Assembly (NCBI RefSeq): GCF_000350225.1
Contig: NW_005179343.1
Span: forward strand, 124,001 to 188,000
Direction: 5' to 3'
DNA: 64,000 nucleotides
Origin: Chondrus crispus
Lineage: Eukaryota; Rhodophyta; Florideophyceae; Gigartinales; Gigartinaceae
The notes below the pieces were generated by a model. That model saw only the letters and a list, made by a program, of their open reading frames with translations. It searched no databases and was not told where the DNA came from. Of the stretch, positions 1 through 10,404 are shown piece by piece. Positions within the stretch are counted from its first letter, which is position 1; each line of letters starts with the position of its first letter. A program made the translations under genes and the position numbers.

Positions 1-286
1 AAGAGAAAAAAAATTCCTTCCGCAACAACTTCGCGACGCATTTTTCAACGGGCTCACCTAAGTTTCTCACAACGTCCGTTGGTTCAGCAAGATACAGGCG
101 TTAGAGAGAGTATCCATGCCTATCTCTAATTTATACGAACATCTATGGCAAACGTTGGAGAGCTATTGCATATAATTTCAATTTTAATGTTCAAGTTCAC
201 GTCCAGGAATACTTGCAAAAGCTCTGCTGCAAAACTCATGCATCGAACGACATAAAATATATATAAACCTCTACACCAGACTTATC

Positions 287-1309
287 TCACAATCCAACGT
301 GCACAGCAATTCTGATCAGCATTTCCTCGGCTTTAGTCTGGTACCTTGCAGCAAATGACGAGTACTCGAGCCATGTCGTTTTCGATTTGATGCTAAGCCC
401 CCGCCTGTAGCGAGGACTATTCACTGCCATGATATCTTCCTTGCACCCGACCAAGCCGCAGTATGTGCGCATCATCATTGCCTCGCGCTTATATGTTACC
501 ATGTGCCCAGGAGTGGCACAACTTCGGTTCGCGTCGCACAACACCTTGGCGGTTGCATGTCTCTGGAATACAAGATTGTGCGAGGGTAAATGCTCCAGTG
601 CCTTGGCGTCCACACACACGTCATTCGGCAGTGATTCACCATCTTCTTCAGATTGGGGTTTAACATTAGAAGCAGGCTGATCTTCTGGCGGCGCAGATTG
701 TGACTCAAACTCCGGAAACTCATTTGTATTGCCGATGTAAGTGCGAGAGATACAGAATGGGTGATCAACCAGGTCCTCTTTCGTACAAAACTCTTCAGGA
801 ACGCAGTCTGCGGATCCATCACATTCGCCAAAAATCTTTCCTTCGCCATTGGTATTTTGCAGTGGGACACAGAAGCATCTGTCATGTGACTTCCCCTTTT
901 CACAATTGGCGAATTTGCCATTTTCAGCTTGTTCCAAGTCCAAGCAACGACGGTCAGGCTCGCAGTCGCCCGTATGGCCACATGGGTCCCAAGTAAATTT
1001 CTTACTGTCTTTGTCCGGAACCACAGTTGAACTATCAATTTCATCGCTGGGTAATTGTGATCGCGGTTCGCCACGCGGTTGAAAGTGATTCTTCCAAAAG
1101 CTAACATAACTGAAGTGCATGGAAGCAGGTTGAGGAACTGCAACAGGAGTATCGTGTCTCCTCTGGGCTGTGAGGCGTGTTCCGAGAAGGGAAGTGCTTT
1201 GAGGCGATGGGCCGTTGTCATTAACACGCAAAGAAGGGTATGAGGCGGCCACGAGGACAAGAGTGGCAAAGAGTACCCTCGTGACGAGGTTGGGGGAAGA
1301 GAAATCCAT
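287..1309 (-). CDS. Secreted cysteine-rich protein, unknown function
   Basis: Intronless frame of about 340 residues. I start it at the ATG at 1309 because the next 25 residues (MDFSSPNLV, then a Leu/Val/Ala-rich stretch ending in AASYPS) form a good signal peptide; an in-frame ATG at 1336 would add nine residues. The middle (about residues 105-190) holds two cysteine clusters of the type DPCGHTGDCEPDRRC and GECDGSADCVPEEFC, which suggest small disulfide domains. A low-complexity acidic linker follows. The last 110 residues form a separate block (VCVDAKALEHL, CATPGHMV, MMMRTYCGLVGC, VNSPRYRRGL) that resembles a family I associate with red algal secreted proteins; that link is from memory. The product is probably extracellular or in the cell wall. 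No enzymatic motif was recognised. The even cysteine pattern and absence of internal stops support a real gene. Confidence 0.72.
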   Translation of the reverse strand: MDFSSPNLVTRVLFATLVLVAASYPSLRVNDNGPSPQSTSLLGTRLTAQRRHDTPVAVPQPASMHFSYVSFWKNHFQPRGEPRSQLPSDEIDSSTVVPDKDSKKFTWDPCGHTGDCEPDRRCLDLEQAENGKFANCEKGKSHDRCFCVPLQNTNGEGKIFGECDGSADCVPEEFCTKEDLVDHPFCISRTYIGNTNEFPEFESQSAPPEDQPASNVKPQSEEDGESLPNDVCVDAKALEHLPSHNLVFQRHATAKVLCDANRSCATPGHMVTYKREAMMMRTYCGLVGCKEDIMAVNSPRYRRGLSIKSKTTWLEYSSFAARYQTKAEEMLIRIAVHVGL

Positions 1310-1688
1310 AGCGGGTAGCATGGGGCGCGGCAGCACAAGGAGTTGCTTAGCACCAAGAATGTAGGAAGAAGGGCAGAGACGAGAGGTCTACACGAAGGGT
1401 ATGGAAGCACTTGCCGGTGTACCTGAAGTGTTGAGCGGAAACGTGGAGAGTCGGTAAGCGGGAACGATTGACAGAGTGTTCGACGAGACGTGCAACGTAA
1501 AGGTAGAAGTTGGCTGCGGCGGTATAGTGTGTGACCAGACTTGACGTTGGTGCTCAGGGCACTGCCTTTTTATCGTGCCACATGGAGCGTTGAGAAGCAG
1601 ATTCCTGGAGAGAGGGACACAAACCAATCTCATGGGCGTTCACGTTTTGTCTCATGTCGGTCTCGATACCGCAGGAGAAGCTCTGGGC

Positions 1689-1701
1689 GGGGGGGGGGGG
1701 G
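1689..1701. repeat. G13 homopolymer
   Basis: Uninterrupted run of 13 G on the plus strand, upstream of the secreted protein gene. Similar G11 runs lie in the two LTRs of the gypsy element. Confidence 0.9.
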
Positions 1702-4502
1702 CTGGAAAGAAACAAGTCCATTTGTCACGGAAAGGATACAGTAGATGGTATGCGGTACTGCTACCTTCTGCTACTGCACAGTGGACAAACATTAATATGA
1801 TGGTTAAGGTTAGCTTATCTTTCCTGTACGTGCGTACAATACCCTGTTTCCGACTAGCGCGGATAATGTGAGGCTAAAGCTGGGGACGGGGGGAAGGTGC
1901 CGAAAAACAGGAGACGCAAAAGTACTGTACAGGGCGCCGAAGAAAGCTGTTTTTCACATTATTTTGTGCGGTGTACGTAAGTCGCGAAGGAATGCCCTGT
2001 GAGAAACCTAAAAATCGGTTCCCCCTGAGCTCAAATCAGCAAAGAGCAGATGGCAACAGCTCCGGGACTCAGCCCGAAAGCAACTCTGAACAAAGCATTT
2101 ATGCAAGGCCATCGAGGACTGGCAGAGAATAGAGCGTCTTTTTCGCGTTGGATATGGCCTGTAAAGTCAAAAGGGTTGGTTCTTCCTAGCCTGCGTCCTG
2201 CTGTGTTGCTCGAGCATCCTTTATCAGTACACTCCTTTTCAGCGAAAAACTACATCCGTACCCCCCTCTCGAAACAATCGGTACTCACTCGCCAGTGATC
2301 TTCCGCCTCCATATTGGTAATGGTTGTGCTGTGCTGGACATACTGTACTGGACTAGGACACACACCTTACCGAGAGAAGAAGATTCCACTGACTGCTTTC
2401 CATTACCATAGACGCAGGCGCTGTGCAGTGAGGGCCCTCAAGCTCCGTGAGAATGTCTTCGTGCTGGTCTTTGTTACCAGAGCTCCATTCTTTGTCACCA
2501 ACAGAACAACTATCCTATTTATACCAGTGACGTCTACTGCCAAGTACCGAGGCGACCGTCTCATTCTGCGAACCCCTCACTAGTCTTATCAGAGCTGCCT
2601 TACTCATTTCGTATACATCACCAGCCTGTTTGCTACTTGTAAAAGACCTTCACGTAGAGGACCACGATCGTAAGTGCCATTATTAACATCAGTAGTTCCT
2701 TTGCGCAGTACGTAGGTAAACTTTATAATGCATTATCAAAAACGTACCACATAACGAGCAAATAACGAGCACCACAAACTCCAAATGGTAGGGAAGCAAA
2801 CGACTGCAGAGATATGCTTACCGCACATTAAAAAACTATTGGATCTTGACTAGCCATGTTTTAACGTTTTAATTTCATATAAAACACCTCTTGCGCTCAG
2901 GCCCTGATTCTTCTACCCTCCTCATCGTTGCTCTCATTTTTTTTGTCAAGCCTGGAAGAGCGCTTCATTTTCCTAGAAACTCCCCGGAAACGCTTTTTCT
3001 TGCCCCTATCGACGGAACAGAAATACGGTTTTTAGGATGCGCAGCCTTGTCGCAGACGCATGCATGCCAGCCGCGGAAGAAACGTGAATATCAAAGTTAT
3101 TGTGCCTAAAGTGTATCCAGTTACTCCGTAATTTGCATTGTTAGTGTAGCCACGAACAGTGCGGTACAACAACCCGAAAATTGCTCGTGTGCTGCATCTG
3201 CCCCTGCTCTGTCAACGATATGGATTCAGTATACCTCTGATGACTTGAAATTCTAAAATTGCAACGCGCACACGTGCCCCGTGTCAAGTTAGATACACGA
3301 TACATCGAAAATAATGGCCTAATTACCCGGAACGCAGAAACGCTTGAGAAGGAGACAGAAATGAATACCATCGCGACTCGATCCGGGCGCAATCGGAAAC
3401 TCATTGATTGCCCAATGGCAATGCGCTGAGCCAATTTTCGTCTTGATCCTTCATTGAATCGGTGCCAATTGTCGATGTGGAGAAATTGAGGTGTCGTTTG
3501 CAGTGAAAGGAGGCTCCCAATTAAGAAACGAAATTCAATTCAACAGATCTCTCATACCCCAGGCCGAGGGGCCGGTGGCGCATGAGAATGGAGCACAGGT
3601 TGCAAATGTTGTTGTTCTCTGGTAGTGTAGCAGCAAAGAGCACGTTTCCTTTGCTCCGAAGGGCATCCCGGAAAAATATGTCTCGATACCGTAGACGCTC
3701 CATTAGGCTGCTTTTCAGGTGCAATGTAGTCCTCATCAAACTGATTGCTACTTGCTTCAAACTGGGTGCCTCTTGGTTGTAATATATATGCAGACTTGCT
3801 CATATGCGACTCTCCACTTGCTGCGGGTTACATGTTTTGCAGGGCGCGCGCAGAAAGTCTCGAGCTTTTCTCCCCCAGGGGATCCGAGAGACGAATGAAG
3901 GGCAAACCGAACTTATGTTCATGCTGGGCCTTGTCTTCCTCTGGAATACTACGGGCCAAGCATTTTCGTTTTTTTGCCTCTACCCATATTCCCATGCAGT
4001 TGAATGCCTCTCATGTTTTTTCGAAGAGAAGAGGCCGGAGCAGCGTTGGCGGAAAAACTGTTGTGGTCATACCAATTCAAGCAAAAACTTGGTGTCGTAA
4101 TCGATCTTGTTTCCTGAACAATTCTCACTGCTGTAGTTTCCAGGTTGAAGAAACTTAATGCTGAATCCTTGTTTGCGTGCTAAGCATGGCAGGCGCTTAT
4201 CAGCGTCATACGTACATACTCTGTTTTCATGATCATGGTCCTGTACCCTTCTTTTTATATACTTTTAGTGTCTGACTGTACGAGCAGACGTTATATGCAA
4301 ACAGGTTTGTATTATGCTCCCAGCGCCACGTGTCTGTAATGTGTAAATTGAGCACCATCAAGCAACGAAGTTTTTGCGGAGAGCGCAATTTTACGGAGAT
4401 GTGCGAATCTATTGACGTGTCAGCAGAGCTTTGTCATCTCGTCAGAGTGTGAAAACAGACAGATTAACAAAACAATTCGCAGCAAGACGCTGGTATGCCT
4501 GC

Positions 4503-4535
4503 GTTTCATTGTAGATTTACATTCTACAATGAAAC
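4503..4535. repeat. Hairpin, 13-bp arms
   Basis: GTTTCATTGTAGA (4503-4515) is followed after 7 bases by its exact reverse complement (4523-4535). The hairpin lies 6 bases before the G33 run. Confidence 0.85.
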
Positions 4536-4540
4536 ACACA

Positions 4541-4541
<1 letters not shown>

Positions 4542-4574
<33 letters not shown>
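4542..4574. repeat. G33 homopolymer
   Basis: Thirty-three consecutive G, preceded by ACACACAC. It is far longer than any other homopolymer in the window and could form stacked G-quadruplexes. The assembled length of such runs is unreliable. Confidence 0.9.
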
Positions 4575-4575
<1 letters not shown>

Positions 4576-5501
4576 GACTAGTAGGCCTCGTCACTCATCT
4601 CCTATTGTAGGTAGAGGATGATGCAATCAAATTGATGGTCGACGTCTCTTTGAAATGCACAAAAACCCATTCTAAGAAATCATGTCTGAATAGTTTTCAG
4701 GCTTGTAATCGAGGTACAATAAAAAGGAAAAAGCAGAGGAAATACAACATAAATAGCTTCGAAAAAATGTTGGACTCAGTTATAAAAACTGTCAGCGATG
4801 TAGAAAAATTGATGCACAGCATTTAAAACTGCATTCAGGCGACATCAATTACCAACGCAATTTACACAACATACCGTTTCTGGAGCAGGAACTTCATCAA
4901 AAGTTGCAGTCTGGCTGAAAGCGATAAATGAGCACCTCAATCCAACATTATCAATATAATAGCGAAGTGGTATCAATAAATAAATGCCATCCTCCACAAC
5001 AGTAAAACAATGTGTTTGGTTTTGCGAACAAAAATGCTTCCCTCAGTTAAAGCATACCGCTTCTTGCAAAAGTAAGAAGAGGATTATTAGAACGTATGTT
5101 AGAGCCAGTCATGGTCCAAGAAATCAATTTGCATACAGGTCATACTTGCCCTCCGCAGCATTCCTTTGTCTTCTTTCTGTCTCTCTCCCTCTCTCCTCTT
5201 TCCTCGACCTCGGGGCAAGCGAATTGTCAATCCAATCAGGGCAAATGCATTGAGTGCTGGACAACAATGCAACCGCATCGGTACCTGTGGAAAGCGCCCG
5301 TCCGGTGTAAGAGCCATGGCATGTTTTGCGAAGAGTGGAATACTGCGAAACGCTCTTTAGTACCACCGTACAGGCATCCACGGGTTGTCTAGCAAACGGA
5401 TACTGTACCAATATAGTAAGGACAAAACGCTCTCCCATTGGCAGCGCCACTAGCACGGTATCCAAATTTGCACCACTGCGTTCGTAACATGATGTGTTGC
5501 C

Positions 5502-5560
5502 GCATCCCTAGTGGGGATGCTGCATCCATAGAAGGGATGCTGCATCCCTAGTAGGGGTGC
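5502..5560. repeat. Three tandem 20-bp dyad repeats
   Basis: Units begin at 5502, 5522 and 5542. Each reads approximately GCATCCCTAGTAGGGATGC, a near-palindrome with 7-bp arms, separated by one T. Units 2 and 3 differ from unit 1 by a few substitutions. Confidence 0.85.
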
Positions 5561-6815
5561 AGCAGGGATTCCCTACAACTGTACAAGTACAGTAAAATAA
5601 GCTTTACTGCGCCTGTCACGCCCGTGTTACCCCTCCAAAGGGTAGTTGTTGTACCATTGTAACGGTACTGTACAGGATTATCAAGCTGTACAGTAGTTGA
5701 TATCAGTTTCCTGTTCCTGGTAGCCCTTGCAGGATACTTAGTCCTCTGATGAACATTGTGCCCTGCAGAATACAGTTTAAAAGCACATGTCTTTAAGAAG
5801 CGTTGCTGTACGTGGGGCGTACAATAAACACTCAAGGCTTGTTTTGCGAGAAACGAAACATTATCCTTGCCATCCAAAACAGTCGGGAATGGGTAGGTAT
5901 TTGTTCCATGACCGTGATCAGAAGCGAGCGTTTCGTGATTGTTGTCGGGCGCCGAAGGAGGCTGAAAGAAAGCAGGTGGATTAATCTACTCCAGCCTGCA
6001 AGTGTGGAAATAGGCGAGAGGAGGAGCGCCTCTTGTCGCGACGCTTGTGTTTTTACTAGAGCCTTTTCTGATTGAGTTCCTTTACCTCTGTCGTGCTCTG
6101 CTTTAGAGGTATTTGAGCCGAACACGTCTGTCATATATGCAGCAAAATATTTCAGTGTTTGCAACGTAAAGGGGGCCCAGCGAACATACCAACACATGAA
6201 TGAAGGAAAAGAAAGGACATAGACAAGTTCCGTCCTGTCTCCCTCTCTGTGCGCGTCATAAACATGCTTTGCGAATGCTCAGACTATCACCAAAAAGCCG
6301 AAAAGAGTCGCGTACTCTGTCTCAACCTCAGGACTTTAACCTGTCCGAATACTGTATGTCCCAATACACAAATTTTACCGACTGCATTTTTTGAAAATGC
6401 AATCGGAAAGAACCGTATGCCTCCTCAATATTTTCTGAGCATGTAAGAGACTTCCCAAAAAATGTCAAGAGCAACAACTCCAAGTTTCCAAAGTTTATAT
6501 TTAGCATGAACGGACATCAGTTTTGCAGAAGTGAGACCAGGAGTAAACAACTCTGCATTCGTATTGTCAAAACAACATGAAGACTCATGGTAGAAGGTCA
6601 GTCCTTGACTTGGAACGGAGTTTGTGTAGTGGATATTTCACAACTTAGTTTCATAATTCATTTCCCTCATAAATGAAGGTTTCTAAATGAAGGGCAATGC
6701 AAAATAGCTAAAACTGTGGGCAAGCATAACATGGAGATGAACTCATATCTAAATCTCTTGCTGAACGAAAAAGAATGCAGCTATTTTTGACATTGTAAAT
6801 CAACTGTTTGTCTAG

Positions 6816-7299
6816 TGTCTAGACGACCGTCAATTTGACGTCATATGAGGTCAGTCATGGTCCCATATGAGGCCAGCTTTTTTTTGCAAAAATATATAAA
6901 TTAAATCGAAACTTTTAAAAAGTCAGTTTGGACACCATTTCTTTAACGTATACGCCCTCGGCAATAACATCTTGCAAAACATTGGGATGGCGGTTGTCAA
7001 TGCACAGAGAGACTAAGAATCTAATGAAGTTTCAATGATCAGTTGAATTTTTAAACAGGCGTTTTGGTTTCGAAGATATCAAAATAAAAACGTTTTGAGG
7101 TTGGTCAAAAAGGCTCCCTTTTTGGGCATTTTAAAAATGGCTGGAAAAGACTTGCAGATCTCACCAAACTCCACTCTTCCGCAACGCAGAAGTCAACTGC
7201 GGTGGAGAGAGTATCTTTTTCCATCTTGTTGAGCTAGCGCAAGTCGAGAAAAAATAAGTTGAAAAGTGACCTCATATGAGGTCCTTTGTCACCTAGACA
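6816..7299. mobile_element. CTAG-family MITE (piggyBac-like termini)
   Basis: A 484-bp non-autonomous element. Its left end TGTCTAGACGACCG and right end TTTGTCACCTAGACA match the two ends of the larger piggyBac-like elements at 7304-12490 and 27241-30042, including the subterminal CATATGAGGTC motifs. It is flanked by CTAG at 6812-6815 and 7300-7303. Only the termini resemble the autonomous copies and the interior carries no reading frame, so it was presumably moved in trans by their transposase. Its right CTAG is shared with the left end of copy 1. Confidence 0.8.
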
Positions 7300-7739
7300 C
7301 TAGTGTCTAGACGACCGGCAATTTGCCTCATATGAGGTCAAATGCTCTACAGTAAAATTTAAACAACATTTAAGATTTTCGAAAGTATAGAACAAAAGGA
7401 CCACAATTTTTACGAAGTAGAACTTTGAACGACTATAAAGACAACAATAAACGACTAGTTAGTAACTGAAAAGCCAGCTCAGTGGTCTGCGAGGATCGCT
7501 GAGGGCCAGTCCCAACATAACCATGCCTTTCTTTCCGATATCAAGTTAGGCCATATGATTGGTCACTGCGAGGTGCCCACGTGAAAAAAAATGATAGTAT
7601 ATATTGAAAACCTTAAGATATATATTTTAGGCTAATTACATTAAAGCAGAAGGTCAGCACAAACAATGAGATGTATAAAATGTACAAATAGAGTGGGTCC
7701 TTCAAACTACTGTAGCAACAAATCGAATGATCATCAACA

Positions 7740-8330
7740 TCCACTCGTGCGTCCCCACTTGCAAACTCCTCCTCTCCCCTCCTCTCCCACCATTCCCATA
7801 TCTCACTTTCTCCGTCTCTCTGTCTCTCCGTCTGTCTCTCTTTCTCTGTCTCTCTCTCTTTCTCTGTCTTTCTCTACCTGACTAGCTCCAGCTTCCTAAC
7901 TCTCTTCACATCCCCAAAGTCGTCCCTCCTTTCCCATCCTCCGCTTGCCATCTCCCTCATTAAACGCAGCTTCTTACCTCCCTCACCAACTGTAGTCTCC
8001 CCCCTCCCTCACCATTCTCAGCTCTCTTCTCCCTGACCATCCCCAGAGTCGTCCCTGCCTTCCCATCTTCGGCTTTAGTTCTCTCTCACCATCTCCAGCA
8101 TCCTGGCTCCATCACCAACTGCAGCTTCTTGCTTCCCTCGCCATCCTCACAGTCTAAACTCCCCGTCCTGAACTCCAGCTCCATCTCACCTTAGTCAACC
8201 CCAGCTTCCCCTTTTCCACTCCATTCCCATATTTCAACTTTTCTCCTTGCGTACCTCGTTCCATTTCTGTTCGTGTCCCTTCCTCAGTATCGCCAGCGCC
8301 AGAGCTCGTCTAGAAGGCCATGACCTTCTA
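7740..8330. repeat. Pyrimidine-rich low-complexity tract
   Basis: About 590 bases dominated by C and T on the plus strand, with a TCTC-type microsatellite at about 7800-7880 and a loosely repeated phrase of the kind CACCATCTCCAGC. It fills the part of the Harbinger element downstream of its gene. No gene is seen. Confidence 0.7.
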
Positions 8331-8396
8331 TAGCTTCCCACGTCAACCATTTCGAATAATCCAATTGCAGCACTACTTGTACAGGGGGAAGAATAT

Positions 8397-9737
8397 TTAT
8401 TTGTGGCGTTGGCGTACAGGAGGTCGTTCCAATCGTTTTGCCTTTACCAGATCTATGAGACTGTCACGTTTTCTCGAACCCTCCATTCTTCGTCCTGTTT
8501 CCCTTCCTGTGTTTGCTGAACGCGTCATTTGTCTGTGCCACCTCAAGCTTTCTGTGTAAACCTGTCTAAACTCCACTGCTGTCATACCTTCTCGCCTCGA
8601 ACCGCCTTCATCGACAACGAAATTGTGTATTTTCATGGCAGTACACACAATTCGTGATGACTTCCGTACTGCGAAACGCAAGGGCCTTTGCAAAATGCCC
8701 CATTTGGCTACTAAAACCCCAAACGCCTGCTCTACGTGCATTCGTAGTGACGAGTGGTAGAACTGGAACGCATCTTCTGTCTCTGTAACCTGCGAGCTTG
8801 GTACAGGTGTTATGACAGTTTCAGTGCACAAATATGCGTCGTCAGCGGCAATCCAAAATTCTTCGCACAAACGACCCTCCTGGAGATATCTTCCTAAACT
8901 TGAGGTCTCATGACTGAGCGAGTCATGAGTCGAACCCACGCAGCGACAGGAGTATGTCAGAAAACGATAATTGGAGTCTACCATAGCTTGCACACAAAGG
9001 GCGTAAAACCCTTTTCTGTTGTAGTACGACGCGGGGTTTTCTTCCTCCCTTGGTTTAGTGATTTTAACTGCCAGACCATCTAGAGCCCCGACACACCCGT
9101 CCAACGGACTAAGTGTTTTTCTTGAGGTTTTGAAAGCGATCGATGATGTATAGAGATCTCCTATTGTTTTCGGCAGTCCAGGAAGCTGGAGGACCACATT
9201 TAGCACACTTACAGTGTCCTCAAAAATTCTGTGGATAGTAGATTTCCTCACGTGGTAGCTTGATATGAGGTCCCACATATCTGCTCCAGCTAGTAGGCGT
9301 AGGGTGATTCCGAGGCGCATATCTGGCATGACAGTTGTTCTCTTTGACCTTTGACCTATCTCAATGTTTTTCTGAATTTTACGCTGAATAAGTCGCAACA
9401 ATTTCGCGAAGATGGGAAGAGATAATCGAAATGCGCCGGAAAACTCCTCATCGGTATAAATTGAAGTTACAGATAAGAACGTCCAATTCACTTCTTTGAT
9501 TGGGGTTTGTGAAGGATAGATTTGCGGTGCTGGCTGAATCGATATCGGGTTTATATGATCTTCGTCTCCTGAAAGGGAGGCAAATTCCAAGTCAAGAGGT
9601 GGGACGATTAGGGCCAACTCTTCAGATCCCGAGGACCTCGTCTTTCCCGGAGAAGACGTGATTTCGTCTCTATTCATGAGGTGGGATATGCGCCGGCGAT
9701 ATTCGGTTGAAAAAGGGTGTGAAGGGGGATATGGCAT
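8397..9737 (-). CDS. PIF/Harbinger DDE transposase
   Basis: An uninterrupted 446-residue frame from an ATG at 9737. Residues 1-85 are low complexity. An N-terminal helical region (EEFSGAFRLSLPIFAKLLRL) is followed by a helix-turn-helix-like stretch (DLISSYHVRKSTIHRIF). The DDE_Tnp_4 nuclease core then shows all three acidic motifs: GALDGLAV (first Asp), AADDAYL (second Asp) and MHVEQAFGVL (Glu), with CRCVGSTHDS between the first two. Length and order match Harbinger transposases, and the basic C-terminal tail may bind DNA. It should cut and rejoin the element ends in the nucleus. No break was seen, so this is the best candidate for an active transposase in the window. Confidence 0.9.
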   Translation of the reverse strand: MPYPPSHPFSTEYRRRISHLMNRDEITSSPGKTRSSGSEELALIVPPLDLEFASLSGDEDHINPISIQPAPQIYPSQTPIKEVNWTFLSVTSIYTDEEFSGAFRLSLPIFAKLLRLIQRKIQKNIEIGQRSKRTTVMPDMRLGITLRLLAGADMWDLISSYHVRKSTIHRIFEDTVSVLNVVLQLPGLPKTIGDLYTSSIAFKTSRKTLSPLDGCVGALDGLAVKITKPREEENPASYYNRKGFYALCVQAMVDSNYRFLTYSCRCVGSTHDSLSHETSSLGRYLQEGRLCEEFWIAADDAYLCTETVITPVPSSQVTETEDAFQFYHSSLRMHVEQAFGVLVAKWGILQRPLRFAVRKSSRIVCTAMKIHNFVVDEGGSRREGMTAVEFRQVYTESLRWHRQMTRSANTGRETGRRMEGSRKRDSLIDLVKAKRLERPPVRQRHK

Positions 9738-10404
9738 CCAGGAGTGCTGGAGATATTATGGAGGTGGAGTCGACAAAAGGTGGTGCAAGACGGGAGACGG
9801 TTTGTTGCACGGATGATAGTGTGATGTTGGGGAGATCATCCCCACTTTCCGCTGGGCATTTTACTGACTCTGTTCAGCGCGTTTAAGACCGTTTTTACTG
9901 TGGTCGCTTGCTTTTGAGTTGTCTCAATCTATTTGTTGTCCAATGAAATTGCCTTTCTGTGAGGCTTACACTCCAGGAGAAAGGGAGCTTACTACCTCTT
10001 ACTAAGACTGCCATGTTAATATTTGTATCAGCAGCAACCAATCAGGAGGCTCTGCGCGATTGCCACTGATGTGATATGCTGTGTTGGGACGGGCTCTGAG
10101 TCTTAGAGGCCGGGGTTCAACTCCTCGCTGAGCACTCTAGTGGTCGAAAAATCCCTTCGGGGATCTCGATGGTTCTTGTTCGTGACCTGCAGCCCAGGAC
10201 GCTTTATAGCGCCCACTCGAACATGAGATTGAATACGGTGATATCTCATAAAGGGGCATTCGGACACGGCTACAGGTCTTCCAAGCAAGTCTTTAGACGC
10301 AGGATAGAACCATAGGGGGCAAAAGGAGTTTTTATCTCTTTTTGCTCTATTACTCAAATGCTGACGAATTTAGTTAGTTTTAATGGCCGAGAACGCCTTA
10401 AGCA

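Larger units (their letters stand above)
1337..6811. other. Gene-free stretch
   Basis: No reading frame here has a recognisable domain, convincing start context or codon bias; the longest (about 137 codons near 3.7-4.2 kb) overlaps equally long frames in other registers and looks accidental. The stretch holds a G13 run, a hairpin followed by a G33 run, and three 20-bp dyad repeats, all listed separately. The bases just upstream of 1309 must contain the promoter of the secreted protein gene, but I see no defined motif. Confidence 0.5.
7504..10095 (-). mobile_element. PIF/Harbinger transposon, apparently intact
   Basis: A 2592-bp element inserted in piggyBac copy 1. Comparison with the empty site in copy 2 (near 29840) fixes the boundaries. 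The ends GGCCAGTCCCAACATA and, reversed, AGCCCGTCCCAACACA form an imperfect 16-bp TIR. CTGAG occurs on both sides (7499-7503 and 10096-10100) but once in copy 2, so the target duplication appears to be 5 bp. The single gene found encodes a DDE transposase; the separate Myb-like protein of many Harbinger elements was not found. The half without a gene is pyrimidine-rich. Confidence 0.85.

Noticed and set aside
7800-7880. CRISPR-like or satellite array
   Set aside because: It is a simple pyrimidine microsatellite inside the Harbinger element with no fixed repeat unit or spacers.
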